NCBI GenBank assembly: GCA_052258065.1 | Contig: JBQQPY010000002.1 | Coordinates: 682,001-746,000, forward strand | DNA length: 64,000 nucleotides | From: JBQQPY01 sp052258065 | GTDB taxonomy: Bacteria > Pseudomonadota > Gammaproteobacteria > Enterobacterales > Enterobacteriaceae | Reading direction: 5' to 3' | Part shown: positions 51,458 to 61,468 of the stretch, one piece after another | Position numbering within the stretch: the stretch's first letter is position 1 | Layout: each line of letters begins with the position of its first letter | Made by a program: the position numbers and the translations under genes | The notes under the pieces: model-generated | Told to the model about the DNA's origin: nothing | The model's input: only the letters and a program-made list of their open reading frames with translations | Database searches by the model: none

Positions 51458-53065
51458 TTAAATTAGCTTTAACGCCAGCCAGTAAAGACTGGCAGCCAGA
51501 ATGATCGTCACCGGTAACGTCAGTACCCAGGCCAAGAGGATGTTTTTCACAGTCTTACCTTGCAAGCCGCCACCGCTTACTACCATAGCCCCAGTCACCG
51601 CAGAAGACAGCACATGGGTAGTCGATACCGGCATACCGGTATAGCTGGCGACTCCGATAGACACCGCCGCAGTCATTTGCGCCGATAGCCCCTGCGCATA
51701 AGTCATGCCTTTTTTACCGATCTTCTCGCCAATGGTCGTAGCAACTCGGCGCCAGCCAACTATAGTGCCCAACGATAATGCTAGTGCTACCGCGACAATC
51801 ATCCACATCGGAGCATATTCTATGTTATGCAGCAGATCCTGGCGCAGGTTCAACAAGAAGCGTTTATCCGCGGCGGAGAGTTCCGGCAGCTTCACGACTT
51901 TATCGGCGGTATCCGCAATGCACATCAGCAAGCGTCGTACGTGAGAGCGCTGATCCGCATTAAGCGTGTCATAACTATCCAGATTGTTTAGCAGTAGCAA
52001 AGCACGATTCATTGCAAACAATGCCTGCGATGGGTCGCAATGAAAAGCCTGCGTTTTGGAAGGGGTTTCTTCATCCACCATCTTTCCATTCGCCATCGAC
52101 GCGCTACTAGCGGCAAGCGAAACTCGGGGCCTGACAGAAAACGCACCGCTAGCTAAAGGCGTAACAGGAGCGAGATTTTCTACAACCGATACCGCCATCT
52201 CGTCCAACCGGACCAAGTTAGTCAGCGCGCTGGAGTGCTGTGTATAGTACTGCTGCAAATGATTAATTGCATCGCGGGTTCGACTGATCTCGTAGCTACT
52301 AGCATTGATATTAACTACAAAGCTCGCTGGCGCAATGCCTATCAGTACCAGCATGATAAGGCCGATGCCTTTCTGTCCGTCATTAGCACCGTGGGAAAAA
52401 CTCACGCCGGCAGCAGAGAAAATCAAGGCGATACGGGTCCAGAAGGGCGGTTTACGCTTGCCGTCTTTTTTCTCGCGCTCCACCGGCGTTAAATGAATTC
52501 GGCGACGTTTTTTTGTGCCGCTCCAGTAGCGGCGCAGAAGGAAAACAATCGCGCCGGCCAATACTAATCCCACAACAGGAGAGACAATCAGCGAGAGAAA
52601 AATTTCAAGTAGTTTAGGGATATTCACGGTCGACACCATGGAGCTATCGCTCACTAAAGCATTAGTTAGACCAATGCCGATAATCGCGCCGATAAGGGTG
52701 TGCGAGCTGGAGGCTGGCAGTCCGAAATACCAGGTTCCGAGATTCCACACAATAGCCGCCAGAAGCATGGAGAATATCATCGCCAGACCGTGAACAGAAC
52801 TGACGTTGAGCAAGAGATCTGTCGGCAAGAGATGAACAATAGCATAGGCCACGCTCAACCCGCCCATCAGGACCCCAAGAAAATTAAACACACCAGACAT
52901 GGCAACTGCCAGCTGAGAGCGTAACGCGCGGGTGTAGATGACAGTGGCTACAGCATTTGCCGTATCATGAAAGCCATTAATAGCCTCATAAACTAAAACA
53001 AATATCAATGCGAGCATCAGCACTAGACTAGTATGCAATTCCAGGCCGGTAAATAGATGTAGCAT
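51458..53065 (-). CDS. pitA: Low-affinity inorganic phosphate transporter
   Basis: Inner-membrane Pit-family symporter taking up metal-phosphate complexes. The two family repeats are visible: NGFHDTANAVATVIYTRA near residue 30 and FSHGANDGQKGIG near residue 225, with GLPASSSHTLIGAIIG and GMPVSTTHVLSSAVTG. About ten membrane helices are present. At 535 residues it is some 35 longer than E. coli PitA (499), because the central cytoplasmic loop (about 280-380) is enlarged by a Ser/Ala/Val-rich stretch around ASGAFSVRPRVSLAASSA. The start ATG 53063-53065 matches E. coli. In the absence of a visible pst system in this window, it may be the main phosphate route. Confidence 0.94.
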   Translation of the reverse strand: MLHLFTGLELHTSLVLMLALIFVLVYEAINGFHDTANAVATVIYTRALRSQLAVAMSGVFNFLGVLMGGLSVAYAIVHLLPTDLLLNVSSVHGLAMIFSMLLAAIVWNLGTWYFGLPASSSHTLIGAIIGIGLTNALVSDSSMVSTVNIPKLLEIFLSLIVSPVVGLVLAGAIVFLLRRYWSGTKKRRRIHLTPVEREKKDGKRKPPFWTRIALIFSAAGVSFSHGANDGQKGIGLIMLVLIGIAPASFVVNINASSYEISRTRDAINHLQQYYTQHSSALTNLVRLDEMAVSVVENLAPVTPLASGAFSVRPRVSLAASSASMANGKMVDEETPSKTQAFHCDPSQALFAMNRALLLLNNLDSYDTLNADQRSHVRRLLMCIADTADKVVKLPELSAADKRFLLNLRQDLLHNIEYAPMWMIVAVALALSLGTIVGWRRVATTIGEKIGKKGMTYAQGLSAQMTAAVSIGVASYTGMPVSTTHVLSSAVTGAMVVSGGGLQGKTVKNILLAWVLTLPVTIILAASLYWLALKLI

Positions 53066-53349
53066 AGAAAGTTACGCCATTTTTGGACATGAACGAGCCA
53101 CGTTATCTGCGACAAGAGAGGCAAGGTAAAAAGAAAATATAATCTTTTTTTTAATAAACTTGCCACCGAGACGCATGTATGATTCTTTATAAACTTTTAA
53201 ATTCAGAAAGATGCGCTTTTTGCCTAATCTAGAATTTTGTTATCAAAGCAATATTCCGCCAGGCCCATTACAATCGAGTTTCAGCCCTCGGCTACCCCCA
53301 GATCAAGTCACACGTTATATCCCAGAATGTTATATTACATAATGTCATA

Positions 53350-54200
53350 TTATTGTTTTTTAAAAAATTTATAATGAATCTTTAGCGTTTGACTAGAATG
53401 GAAAATGGTGGCTTGACAGCACAGCTTCTATACGCTAATTAAATCGCTTGACCATACCATTCGTTTGTGGGCGCATCAATAGACTAAGAGGGCATTCTAT
53501 AATAACGCTCCGCAAATAAGCGGCTAGATTCATGTTTCCTCGTGTCTGAGCGTTTTTCAGAGCAAAAGACGATCTGTCAATTCCTTGCCATTGTCTATAA
53601 ATTCTCGATGAATAGCCATTAGACATGCTCGATCAAGATCACGAAAGAAGCGTCGTGCATTAGCCCGCGGTCCTGGCTTGGCAGAGAAAAATATCGATTT
53701 GCTTGACCTGTCCCCATGAAAAGATAATATTGTGAGGTTTCATTTGATATTTTTAAAAGATATTTTCCATCAACATGCAAGTTACCATGCTCAAAGCTCT
53801 TAAACGATTTTCGCTTTTGTTTTGAGGCTCTCTTCTGCACATTACACAACCCCACATCTACGTTCGTGAAAACAGAAATCCAGATTAGATCAAGATACCT
53901 GCAGGATTCAAGAATTCACGTACAATCGCCAACAGATCGTCTATTAGGAGAAAAGCGCCTTCCGCAGGGAAGCGGCTACGGCTTCCTGCGGAAGGCGAAA
54001 GCGTCATCTATAAACGATAAAGAATATAGCTATGATTTTCATCACTATATTGTTTTCCCATTCAGAAACGCTCAGTTTAGAGACGCCATCAGGCTTCGTC
54101 AAAGTAGATGCCGCCTCTTTGCTTGCCTGAAAGCAGCTCTAATTTTGGTGTTGTAGTGGCCTGAATATAGATCCTAATTATCATGATATTTTACCTTTAA
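53350..54200 (-). mobile_element. IS481-like remnant, best preserved copy
   Basis: Two minus-strand frames carry most of the transposase: 53855-53619 with FKSFEHGNLHVDGKYLLKI and YLFMGTGQANRYF (family form YEPGYVHVDVKYLPQM and YLFVAIDRATR), and 53626-53435 with RPQTNGMVKRFN at the end (catalytic region, family form HPQTNGMVERFN). They are joined by frameshift, and the first half upstream is broken. It is the reference copy for recognising the others. Just before it (53070-53350), upstream of pitA, there is no gene. Confidence 0.7.
53956..53997. repeat. Strong GC-rich hairpin inside the IS481-like remnant
   Basis: CGCCTTCCGCAGGGAAGC (53956-53973) pairs with GCTTCCTGCGGAAGGCG (53981-53997): 17 base pairs with one bulged G and a 7-nt loop. 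The equivalent segments in the other copies (for example 8545-8575 and 38440-38470) lack the right arm, so the palindrome arose in this copy. Confidence 0.8.
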
Positions 54201-54299
54201 GTATATCTCTCAGTAGGTTTTTTTCCATAAACAGGGCTGTGCGCCAAGGATCTATATAATTATCCGGGACTAAATAGCTAAGACAATCTTCTATCTATG

Positions 54300-54560
54300 A
54301 TTCCTTTCCTAAATGAGGAATAAATACAAAATCAGTAAAAATTAAAAATAAATAAAATTAATGAGCTATAACGAATTAAGGCAGGTTACTCATAATTAAC
54401 TGTCATTCCACAACTCATTTTTTCATCTTACTGAAAGTAGGCAACCATAAATACATTCTTTACTTTTCAAAAGTATAGATAGTTAAATTGTTCTGTAAAC
54501 TCAGAATAAAAAATATTAAATCTCATGTTTATGATATTTTTTGGTTCATTTTCGCTTAGA
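54300..54560. repeat. AT-rich dispersed repeat pieces
   Basis: Contains the block TTTCATCTTACTGAAAGTAGG followed by TTTTCAAAAGTATAGATAG, as at 20395, and on its left an inverted terminal block (GAGGAATAAATACAAAATCAG). No coding frame. Confidence 0.45.
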
Positions 54561-54569
54561 TTGAGAGTT

Positions 54570-54835
54570 TCTCTATCAAGCTATTTAGAGTCATCTTCTA
54601 TACGAATATTAAATTATTCAACTATGCCATTAGTTTGTGAATTTATCGGTGCGCTAAGACGGTATTCTATGTTACGCTTTGAGTATAATCAGTCGAATGC
54701 ATATTTCTCAGAGCTTGGTATTTTCGCAGCACTAAAGGGAGATCTATAAATTCTTTGCCATTATCTGTAAGTGCACGATGCATAGCTATAGATTCTTGTC
54801 TATTAAAATCAAGAAATAAAGGTTTCTCATTAGAG
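54570..54835 (-). mobile_element. IS481-like remnant, 3' half only
   Basis: Homologous to 53395-53650, with the segment ATTAAATTATTCAACTATGCC and the TTGCCATTATCTGTAAGT block in the same order. Truncated on both sides. Confidence 0.5.
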
Positions 54836-54839
54836 CAAT

Positions 54840-55392
54840 TTTTATTATTCTAGTTTATATCCCGTTGCGATAAAATTATAGTAATCTTTATCGGAAATTA
54901 ACTTAACAGCTTGATCTATTATATTGCGAGTAAATAGTTCTTACTAAATATTTTCTTAGAAGTGATTTCAAGTTGGAAAAGCTATTCCAATAGGATCCAA
55001 ATCCGACGAATAAGACAGAAGATAAAAAAATTTTATATTTTAAAAACCTCTCCTTTATTCCAGTTTTTTTAAATATCTATTCATCGATATACTGGAGTTA
55101 ATTCTTTCTGATGTCTAAATAGCCCACTCTTACAGTGAGGACTTCATGTCGCGAACAATCGGATTTATTGAGACAAATATCTCTGCACGTTCAGCGGCGG
55201 ATAGAGATCAGGTAGTCGCCTCTACTCTTCTTTAATCCTCCTCTTAATTCACCCGTTTTAGATGCAATAACTGATTATAAAATCTATAGAAAAACCGTTA
55301 ATTCACTGTCGAATACAATCTCTGAATCTATTGAGTTAATTTTCTATAAAAATTTAGAAATTCTTTTCGCAGAAAGATATAAATTAGAATAG
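54840..55392. mobile_element. IS630-like type A fragments, two orientations
   Basis: The left piece (about 54840-55010) matches, on the minus strand, the C-terminal DLNPI-containing tail also seen at 57935-58130. The right piece (about 55270-55392) is the plus-strand tail collinear with 4985-5110. Between them no frame is readable. Confidence 0.5.
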
Positions 55393-55393
55393 A

Positions 55394-55975
55394 TTAAAAT
55401 TCTCTAGCCTTAATAGGTTCTCGTACACAATCAACTTCATAATCCGCTAAATTATCCATTACCACGACATTTTCTTTTATAAGTTTAGGAATAAATATTT
55501 TTTCTATATAAGCAAGACGAGAATGTCTGTTTATTCCTCTATCGCACAGTTTTATTAAACTTAATCTAGATAAACGCATGCCGTCAATAGGTTTAGTTGT
55601 TTCCCTATAGCAAACGTTCATGATATCACGCCGGTATCGTTGACCTCGTCTACTGTAGCTCTTTGAGCCACTCATATTTTTCGTTATTGCTTTTTCATCA
55701 GTGAAGTCAGCCGCTCTAGCGAAAACATAACATTTTTTCAGACCATAATTTTCGGACATGAACCGCATCGTTGCACTTTTGTTGAGTGGCATATCTTGTT
55801 TTTAACCGGCATCATATAGCGATGAAAGAGTGATAGAGTTTCAAGGATCGTTTGCATTCTAAAAGAATCTTTCCTGAATGCCTGTATTTTAAGACAAGGT
55901 CTAGTCATAAAACTCACAAATAAGCGTCAGGATAAAATCAGAAGGCGTATTAATTTTTAAACCGCAGTTTGACTC
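55394..55975 (-). mobile_element. IS630-like type A transposase fragment, 132 codons open
   Basis: The open minus-strand frame 55792-55394 (132 codons) holds the central part of an IS630-type transposase: YGLKKCYVFARAADFTDEKAI and then IFIPKLIKENVVVMDNLADYE, where the Asp of VVMDN is a catalytic residue. Frame ends before the third catalytic residue; the upstream 55793-55975 is broken. It is the longest surviving transposase frame in the window, but not functional. Confidence 0.6.
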
Positions 55976-55989
55976 TCCTCTAGTTTTAT

Positions 55990-57140
55990 ATTAAATATTA
56001 AATGAAAGATAAAGACGCTTGAACTTGATACGAGCATTATTATTAGTGCAGTACCAATGGATCTGGCCGTTTATTTGTCTTATCAGTATGATAATTCAGA
56101 TATTAATAAATCAGTACATTGCATTTGATTTTACTATCTTTAGCTCACTACTATATTTCGATGTATAAACGAATTCAACACGACTCTATAAGGCCTTAGC
56201 TTCATTCGAAGAAAAGGCTGAGCATAACCAATCTGGATCACGGATATTGAGATTGTCTATTAACAACATAATTTGGCGTGAATAAAGATGTTATGTTGAG
56301 ACATCTTTAAAAAAGTAACCCAATCGTTTTTGGCTCTGGTTCTATGATCGTCACTTTAGTTAGGCAACGAACCGCCAACAACTCACAGGCTATAAAGACA
56401 TTGCAGACTCCTAACTGTTCATATTCATAATGCTTCCCAGGCAGCCTTTCCAGCCCCGAAAGGCACCGCTACGCATACATGTCTAATCAATTGACGAGAT
56501 TGGGCCAGTCTATGTAAACCACTGGGTCTATCGGATCACAGCGCAGACGATACACGTCCAGCTTATTCTCTATAACCCAATTAATTCGGAATTGTCTTCT
56601 AGCGGTATAACCCAATCAATTTTCACACACCCTTTCAGTTCGTTTGTTTAGTGCACGCCTTACTATTTTACGCTAGATCGTTTTGACTTATTGCAGCTAT
56701 AGAGCTTTTATCGGGAAGCAGTTGCAAGATCTATTGTCTCCGCCACTCTAGCGACGCGCTTCAGCTTAGAGCAATTAAATACGATTCGGTATCATACCAT
56801 CTGGACCGTGACTCATACACTTATTTTCTCCGTTTACGGCCCAGAAGCGCTTCAAGCTCTTCTTCGACAAAATGCTTGGCTCGATCGATCGTGCGAGCAC
56901 TTTTTGTAAAATCTCGGCTAACGCCTCGCTACTCGGTTGCTTATACGTCTAATAATCTATTCATAACTTTCTGCAAAGCATCATTTCCCTTGCTGTCTAG
57001 CACTTTCAGTTGCATTTTTTTCTTCCAACGTAAAAGTAATAATGTATTTTTATATTCCTCTATTTTAGGATATTTCTTCAGCTCTAGTTATAACGCAGCA
57101 GCTACTTTTTTACGTGAAGCGCATTTAATTTCGCTAACCC
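55990..57140 (-). mobile_element. IS630-like type B remnant, near full length
   Basis: Runs from the C-terminal end (about 55990) to the N-terminal end (about 57140). Near 56830-56930 the minus strand reads SRDFTKSARTIDRA and HFVEEELEALLGRK, the helix-turn-helix region of two-domain IS630 transposases (family form KSARTIERVKQQFVEEGLDAALERK). Frameshifts and stops throughout. It stands back to back with the plus-strand copy that begins at 57205. Confidence 0.65.
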
Positions 57141-57204
57141 GCAGCACACCGCCGGAGGGGAGGAGAAAGTGAATTGTCTAACTGCTTTCTGATAAAGCTG
57201 TAGA

Positions 57205-57915
57205 ACTGCAATATATCGAAATAATCTCGCACGACCCACTAAAAAACGAACTGAAACAGTGGACAAAATCAACTTAGTTAGTGCCGCTAGAAGCCAATGC
57301 CGAATTCGTTCGGGCTATGGCGATCCTGCTCTGGACGTGTATCGCCTCAGCTCTATAATCCGATGCATTCAGTGTTTTTCATGGAAGAGAGCCCTTCTTC
57401 AACTTTTGAAAATTTACTCGGGAAGACTATAAATACAAATAGCTGTAGATGCATAATATCTTTATAGTCAGTAAGCCACTGGCTAATCCTCGGCTAATTA
57501 ACGCGACTGAGCATAGAAGCAGAGGAGATTGGGCTGACTTTCTTAAGAATATCTGAACGCAATACCATTGCGCACACCGAATTATGGTGCTTATCAATGA
57601 TCTGTACATCCATCGACTAGTTTTTTGTGCTCCGTCTTCTCGCCAAATCAGGCTAAGGCTTTATGAAATCGTTTTGAATTTTTTCATAGACCTAAACATA
57701 GCAGTGGGCTAAAATGGTAATAATTACACTCAATATGCTATTTGACCAATGCCTGAATCATCATAATATTAACAAGGTTGAAAAATTGATAAATGAAATC
57801 ATGTTCTGGTGGATACAACGCAAAAAGATAAATGCGAAAATCCATTGGTGTTTTATTATTGATAACGCTCGCATCAAACTTAAGCATCTTTATTCGCCAT
57901 ATAATATGTGATGTA
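57205..57915 (+). mobile_element. IS630-like type B remnant, 3' two thirds
   Basis: Plus-strand reading starts in mid-protein with KNELKQW and EANAEFVRAM-like sequence at about 57240-57320, continues through broken frames, and ends in the open segment KIHWCFIIDNARIKLKHLYS (57835-57895), the family C terminus. Inverted with respect to the neighbouring copy at 55990-57140. Confidence 0.65.
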
Positions 57916-57934
57916 ACACTAAAACACTTTTTAT

Positions 57935-58440
57935 CTGTTCCGATTTATATCTCGCTATGAAAAAATTGTCGTAATCTTTATAGGAAATTAATTCAATAGC
58001 TTGAGAGATTACATCCTACAGCGCATCAACGGTTCTTGCTATAGAGTTTCTAAGCAGCGCTTTCAGATCGTAAACGCTATCTTGATAGGATTTAAATCCG
58101 GTAAATGAGGCGGAAGATAAAGAAGAGCAGAAGGCTTATTTAATATCTATTAGCGTCTGCATGCGCAGAGCCACCTAACTGAATCAATCCGATTATTTTC
58201 GACCTTAAGTTCTCACAGTAAGAATATGCCACTTAGATCTCAGAGAAAAATTAATCACATCATATAGATCAATTGCTATTTAATAAACTAGAATAAATAA
58301 GAAGTATTCTAGCCGGAGTCTTATCTTTATAGAAACAGATAAAAATCTATCGAGTTTCTTAAACTATACCTAAAAAAGTAACGTCATGAAGTTTCGCGAT
58401 TTTAGAAAATATTTAATATGCAGCTAACTGTTACTACCAA
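57935..58440 (-). mobile_element. IS630-like type A tail plus a scrap of IS481-like
   Basis: On the minus strand, about 58125-57945 reads LPPHLPDLNPIKIAF, then LKALLRNSIARTVDAL and YKDYDNFF across one frameshift, the type A C terminus. From 58320 to 58430 the sequence instead resembles an IS481-like internal segment (ATAAAAATCTATCGAGT), so fragments of two IS are joined. Confidence 0.5.
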
Positions 58441-58479
58441 TTAAAATTAACCGATGTTGCTAAGCAAGAATAGTTTTTA

Positions 58480-59090
58480 AAATTAATAGTTATCTATTAC
58501 CTAAATTAAAAACAAATAAAACTAATTAGTTGCAATAAATAAAGTTTTATTGATTATAACTAATCAACTATTATTACTTTTTTCTTAAAACTAGAATCAC
58601 TAGAGCTTAATGTAGACACTCTCAAGATAAGCAAAATAAACCAAAAAATACCTGATTACACATATTACCTAGAAAATCTTGAGATACACTAGTAATAAAT
58701 GCTTTTTAAGTCAATTAACACTATGCCAGAAAATATCAAAAACGTTATAATGAGCATTTACTACCTCATTTGCACTCATATACACCTAGTTATCTCGCCG
58801 AATTTAAGTATCCATTTAAACGACATGATGACTTAGAAACACTAGTGCCGTGCTTCTTGGTAGCGGAATTAAAAGCAATCATAATACCATACAGCCTGCT
58901 TGGGCCAACTAAGCAAAATGCATAATCAGGAGAAAATATGATGAAACACATGAAATTTAAAATCTCACGTTCTGACTTTATAAAATAGTTAACCACCTAT
59001 ACTTTTGAAAAGAAAAGAATGTCTTTATAGTTTTTTTTGCTTTTTAGCAAAATAAAAAATTAAGTACGAAATTACGGGTTATAAATACGA
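58480..59090 (+). mobile_element. IS1595-like remnant with both AT-rich flanks
   Basis: The left flank 58480-58700 has the AT-rich block with AAATTAAAAACAAATAAAAC. A transposase tail on the plus strand (58790-58920) reads YLAEFKYPFKRHDDLETLVPCF and IIPYSLL. The right flank to 59090 has TATACTTTTGAAAAGAAAAG and GTACGAAATTACGGG. This copy shows that the AT-rich dispersed repeat and the IS1595-like tail belong to one element. Confidence 0.55.
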
Positions 59091-59259
59091 AATTATACTG
59101 AAAGTATGTGAGGACGCGAAAAGTATTTATAAACATGCTCTAAAAATTCTGCGCAAGAATACATAAGCAAAGCGAACTTGCTGTCACTAGCATAACTCTG
59201 AAAATGCGTCGCATCCTGCTTGGAATTTTTATAATGTAGAGAATTATGCATATCAATGC

Positions 59260-60000
59260 GTTTATTATTACTTATCAGACGATATTGTGGTTTTGAATAT
59301 TCAAGATTATGCTTGTCTGAAAAGTCGCTCTGATTTTGGGTACTGTAGTTGCCTAACTATTTGATCCCAGATCATTTCTCGATCTGGCTTAGATTGCTAC
59401 TTACGCAGGCATGGATTCGGGTGTTTACGTGAAATAAAGGGGAAAGCACTAAAATTAAAGCACAAGGCATTTAAAATGCTATGCGCTCGGTTATCTGCAT
59501 GTTGATGGAAAATATATTCTAAAAATGCTAAATGAAAGCTCATGACGCTATCTTTGTGTGGGTAAAGATCGAGCGACTCAATAGATTTTTATTCTCCTCT
59601 ACAAAGTCAAGACCGCGGGCCAATGCAGAACGTTTCTTGCGTAATGTTAGTCAGGCATATTCGATGGCTATTCATTAAATACTTAGAGAAACTGGCAAAA
59701 ATTTACTGATAGCCTTTTTAGGCTGCGAAAATGCATAGCACAGGGAAAAATGAATTCAGTTGCTGATGCTCAGAGCTTAATATAAAATACCGAACACCGC
59801 TTTAGCTCACCGCTTCATCCATAAACGAACGAATGCTATTGTTGAGCGATTTAATGAGCGCATAGAAGATGTGCTGAAAAGCCACTATTGTTATTCTAGT
59901 GCGGCGCTTGGAATCGTATTGCATCGAGATATCTGGCTCTACAATCAAGAACTACCTTAATCAGTATTAAGCAGTAAAACCCATTGCAGTCTATAAAATA
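59260..60000 (+). mobile_element. IS481-like remnant, plus strand
   Basis: The only long IS481-like copy on the plus strand: it reads AAATTAAAGCACAAGGC near 59450, CATGTTGATGGAAAATATATT near 59500 (encoding the HVDGKY segment) and ends with TTGCAGTCTATAAAATATTG near 59990. Frames are broken by stops. The 220 bases up to dnaJ include one AT-rich repeat end and then GC-richer sequence with no gene or clear terminator. Confidence 0.6.
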
Positions 60001-60224
60001 TTGATAAAAATCAAAACTAATATTTTATAGCAAAGTTTCTACTTTCAAGTATTTATTTTTAGCGTCAGCCAAGCTTGGCTATATGCCATACATATAAAAA
60101 TAACTAACTGATTTTATTTTTTAATTTTTACTAATTTTTGTATTTCTTCCTAATTTTAGTGCGAAATAATGGAGAATAAGACTCCCTTCGTGCCGCATAA
60201 AAACCGCTCGCGGCGTCACGGGGC

Positions 60225-61355
60225 CTATGAGCGCGTCAGATCGTCAAAAAACTTTTTGACGCCATCGAAAAAGCTTTTAGATCGCGGACTGTTCTGATCG
60301 CCTCTCGGTCCTCCAAAGCTCTCTGCTAACTCTTGCAGCAACTGTTTCTGGCGCTCGTTAAGTTTCACAGGTGTTTCTACTACGACCCGACATAGCAAAT
60401 CACCTTGCGATCCTCCGCGCAAGGATTTCACGCCTTTGCTACGCATACGGAATAATTTACCGGTCTGCGTCTCTGCGGGCACTTTTAGCTTAACCCGGCC
60501 GTCAAGTGTCGGCACTTCAATCTCGCCGCCTAGTGCCGCCATAGGAAAGTTAATTGGCACTTCACAGTAAAGATTGTTTTCTTCACGCTCAAAAATAGGA
60601 TGTTTACGCACCTGGACTTGTACGTACAGGTCTCCGGCGACCGCTCCATGCTCGTCTGCCTCGCCTTCGCCTGTTAAGCGGATTCGATCGCCGGTATCCA
60701 CGCCGGCCGGGATCTTAACTGACAGCATCTTAGATTTTTTAATCTTTCCATGACCGTGACACTTGGCGCAGGAGTCTTTGATAATCCTACCCTGTCCCTG
60801 ACAGATAGGGCATGTCTGCTGTACGGCAAAGAAACCCTGGCGTATCTGCATCTGGCCTTGGCCGTGACAGGTCTGACAGGTCACCGCCGAGGTGCCCGGC
60901 TTAGCTCCGCTGCCATGGCAGACATCGCACTCTTCCAGAACGGGAATACGGATTTCTCGGGTGACGCCGCGCACGGCTTCCTGAAGGGACAGATCCATAT
61001 TATAGCGTAAATCCGCGCCCCGGCTGCCGCGCTGACGCCGGTTACCGCCAAAGATATCGCCAAAAACATCCCCAAAAATATCGCTGAAATCTGCGTTGCC
61101 GGCGCTGCCCCCGAAGCTACTGCCGCCTTGTTCAAAGGCTGCATGACCATATTGATCGTAGGCAGCGCGCTTTTGCACGTCGGTCAGTACTTCATAAGCT
61201 TCTTTAATCTCTTTGAATTTTGCTTCAGCTTCGGCGTTCCCTGGGTTACGATCTGGGTGGAATTTCATCGCCAGGCGTTTATAGGCCTTTTTGATTTCAC
61301 GCTCTTCCGCATCTCGGGGAACGCCCAAAATCTCGTAGTAGTCTGATTTCGCCAT
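60225..61355 (-). CDS. dnaJ: Co-chaperone DnaJ
   Basis: Hsp40 partner of DnaK that delivers substrates and stimulates ATP hydrolysis. All 376 residues (as E. coli) are present. The J domain (1-70) has H33-P34-D35, followed by a Gly/Phe-rich linker (about 77-108) and the zinc domain with four CxxCxGxG repeats: C143/C146, C160/C163, C182/C185 and C196/C199. Two C-terminal beta domains and a dimerisation tail follow. It lies 113 bases after dnaK in the same direction and is presumably transcribed with it. AAGAGATAACG gives a binding site before the ATG at 61353-61355. Confidence 0.97.
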   Translation of the reverse strand: MAKSDYYEILGVPRDAEEREIKKAYKRLAMKFHPDRNPGNAEAEAKFKEIKEAYEVLTDVQKRAAYDQYGHAAFEQGGSSFGGSAGNADFSDIFGDVFGDIFGGNRRQRGSRGADLRYNMDLSLQEAVRGVTREIRIPVLEECDVCHGSGAKPGTSAVTCQTCHGQGQMQIRQGFFAVQQTCPICQGQGRIIKDSCAKCHGHGKIKKSKMLSVKIPAGVDTGDRIRLTGEGEADEHGAVAGDLYVQVQVRKHPIFEREENNLYCEVPINFPMAALGGEIEVPTLDGRVKLKVPAETQTGKLFRMRSKGVKSLRGGSQGDLLCRVVVETPVKLNERQKQLLQELAESFGGPRGDQNSPRSKSFFDGVKKFFDDLTRS

Positions 61356-61431
61356 CGTTATCTCTTCCTGCCCTTCTTAACATGCTTGCGCGGGCGCAAA
61401 GTTATCCTGAGGCCGGTGCCTGCTGCCAGCA

Positions 61432-61448
61432 GCGGCGGTGTGCGCCGC
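61432..61448 (-). other. GC-rich hairpin in the dnaK-dnaJ spacer
   Basis: A 6-bp all-GC stem (GCGGCG / CGCCGC) with a 5-nt loop lies 20 bases past the dnaK stop. There is no T run, so it is not an intrinsic terminator; it could protect the dnaK message end or partly attenuate dnaJ. Confidence 0.5.
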
Positions 61449-61468
61449 TCCGCGCCCATTTAGCGAAA

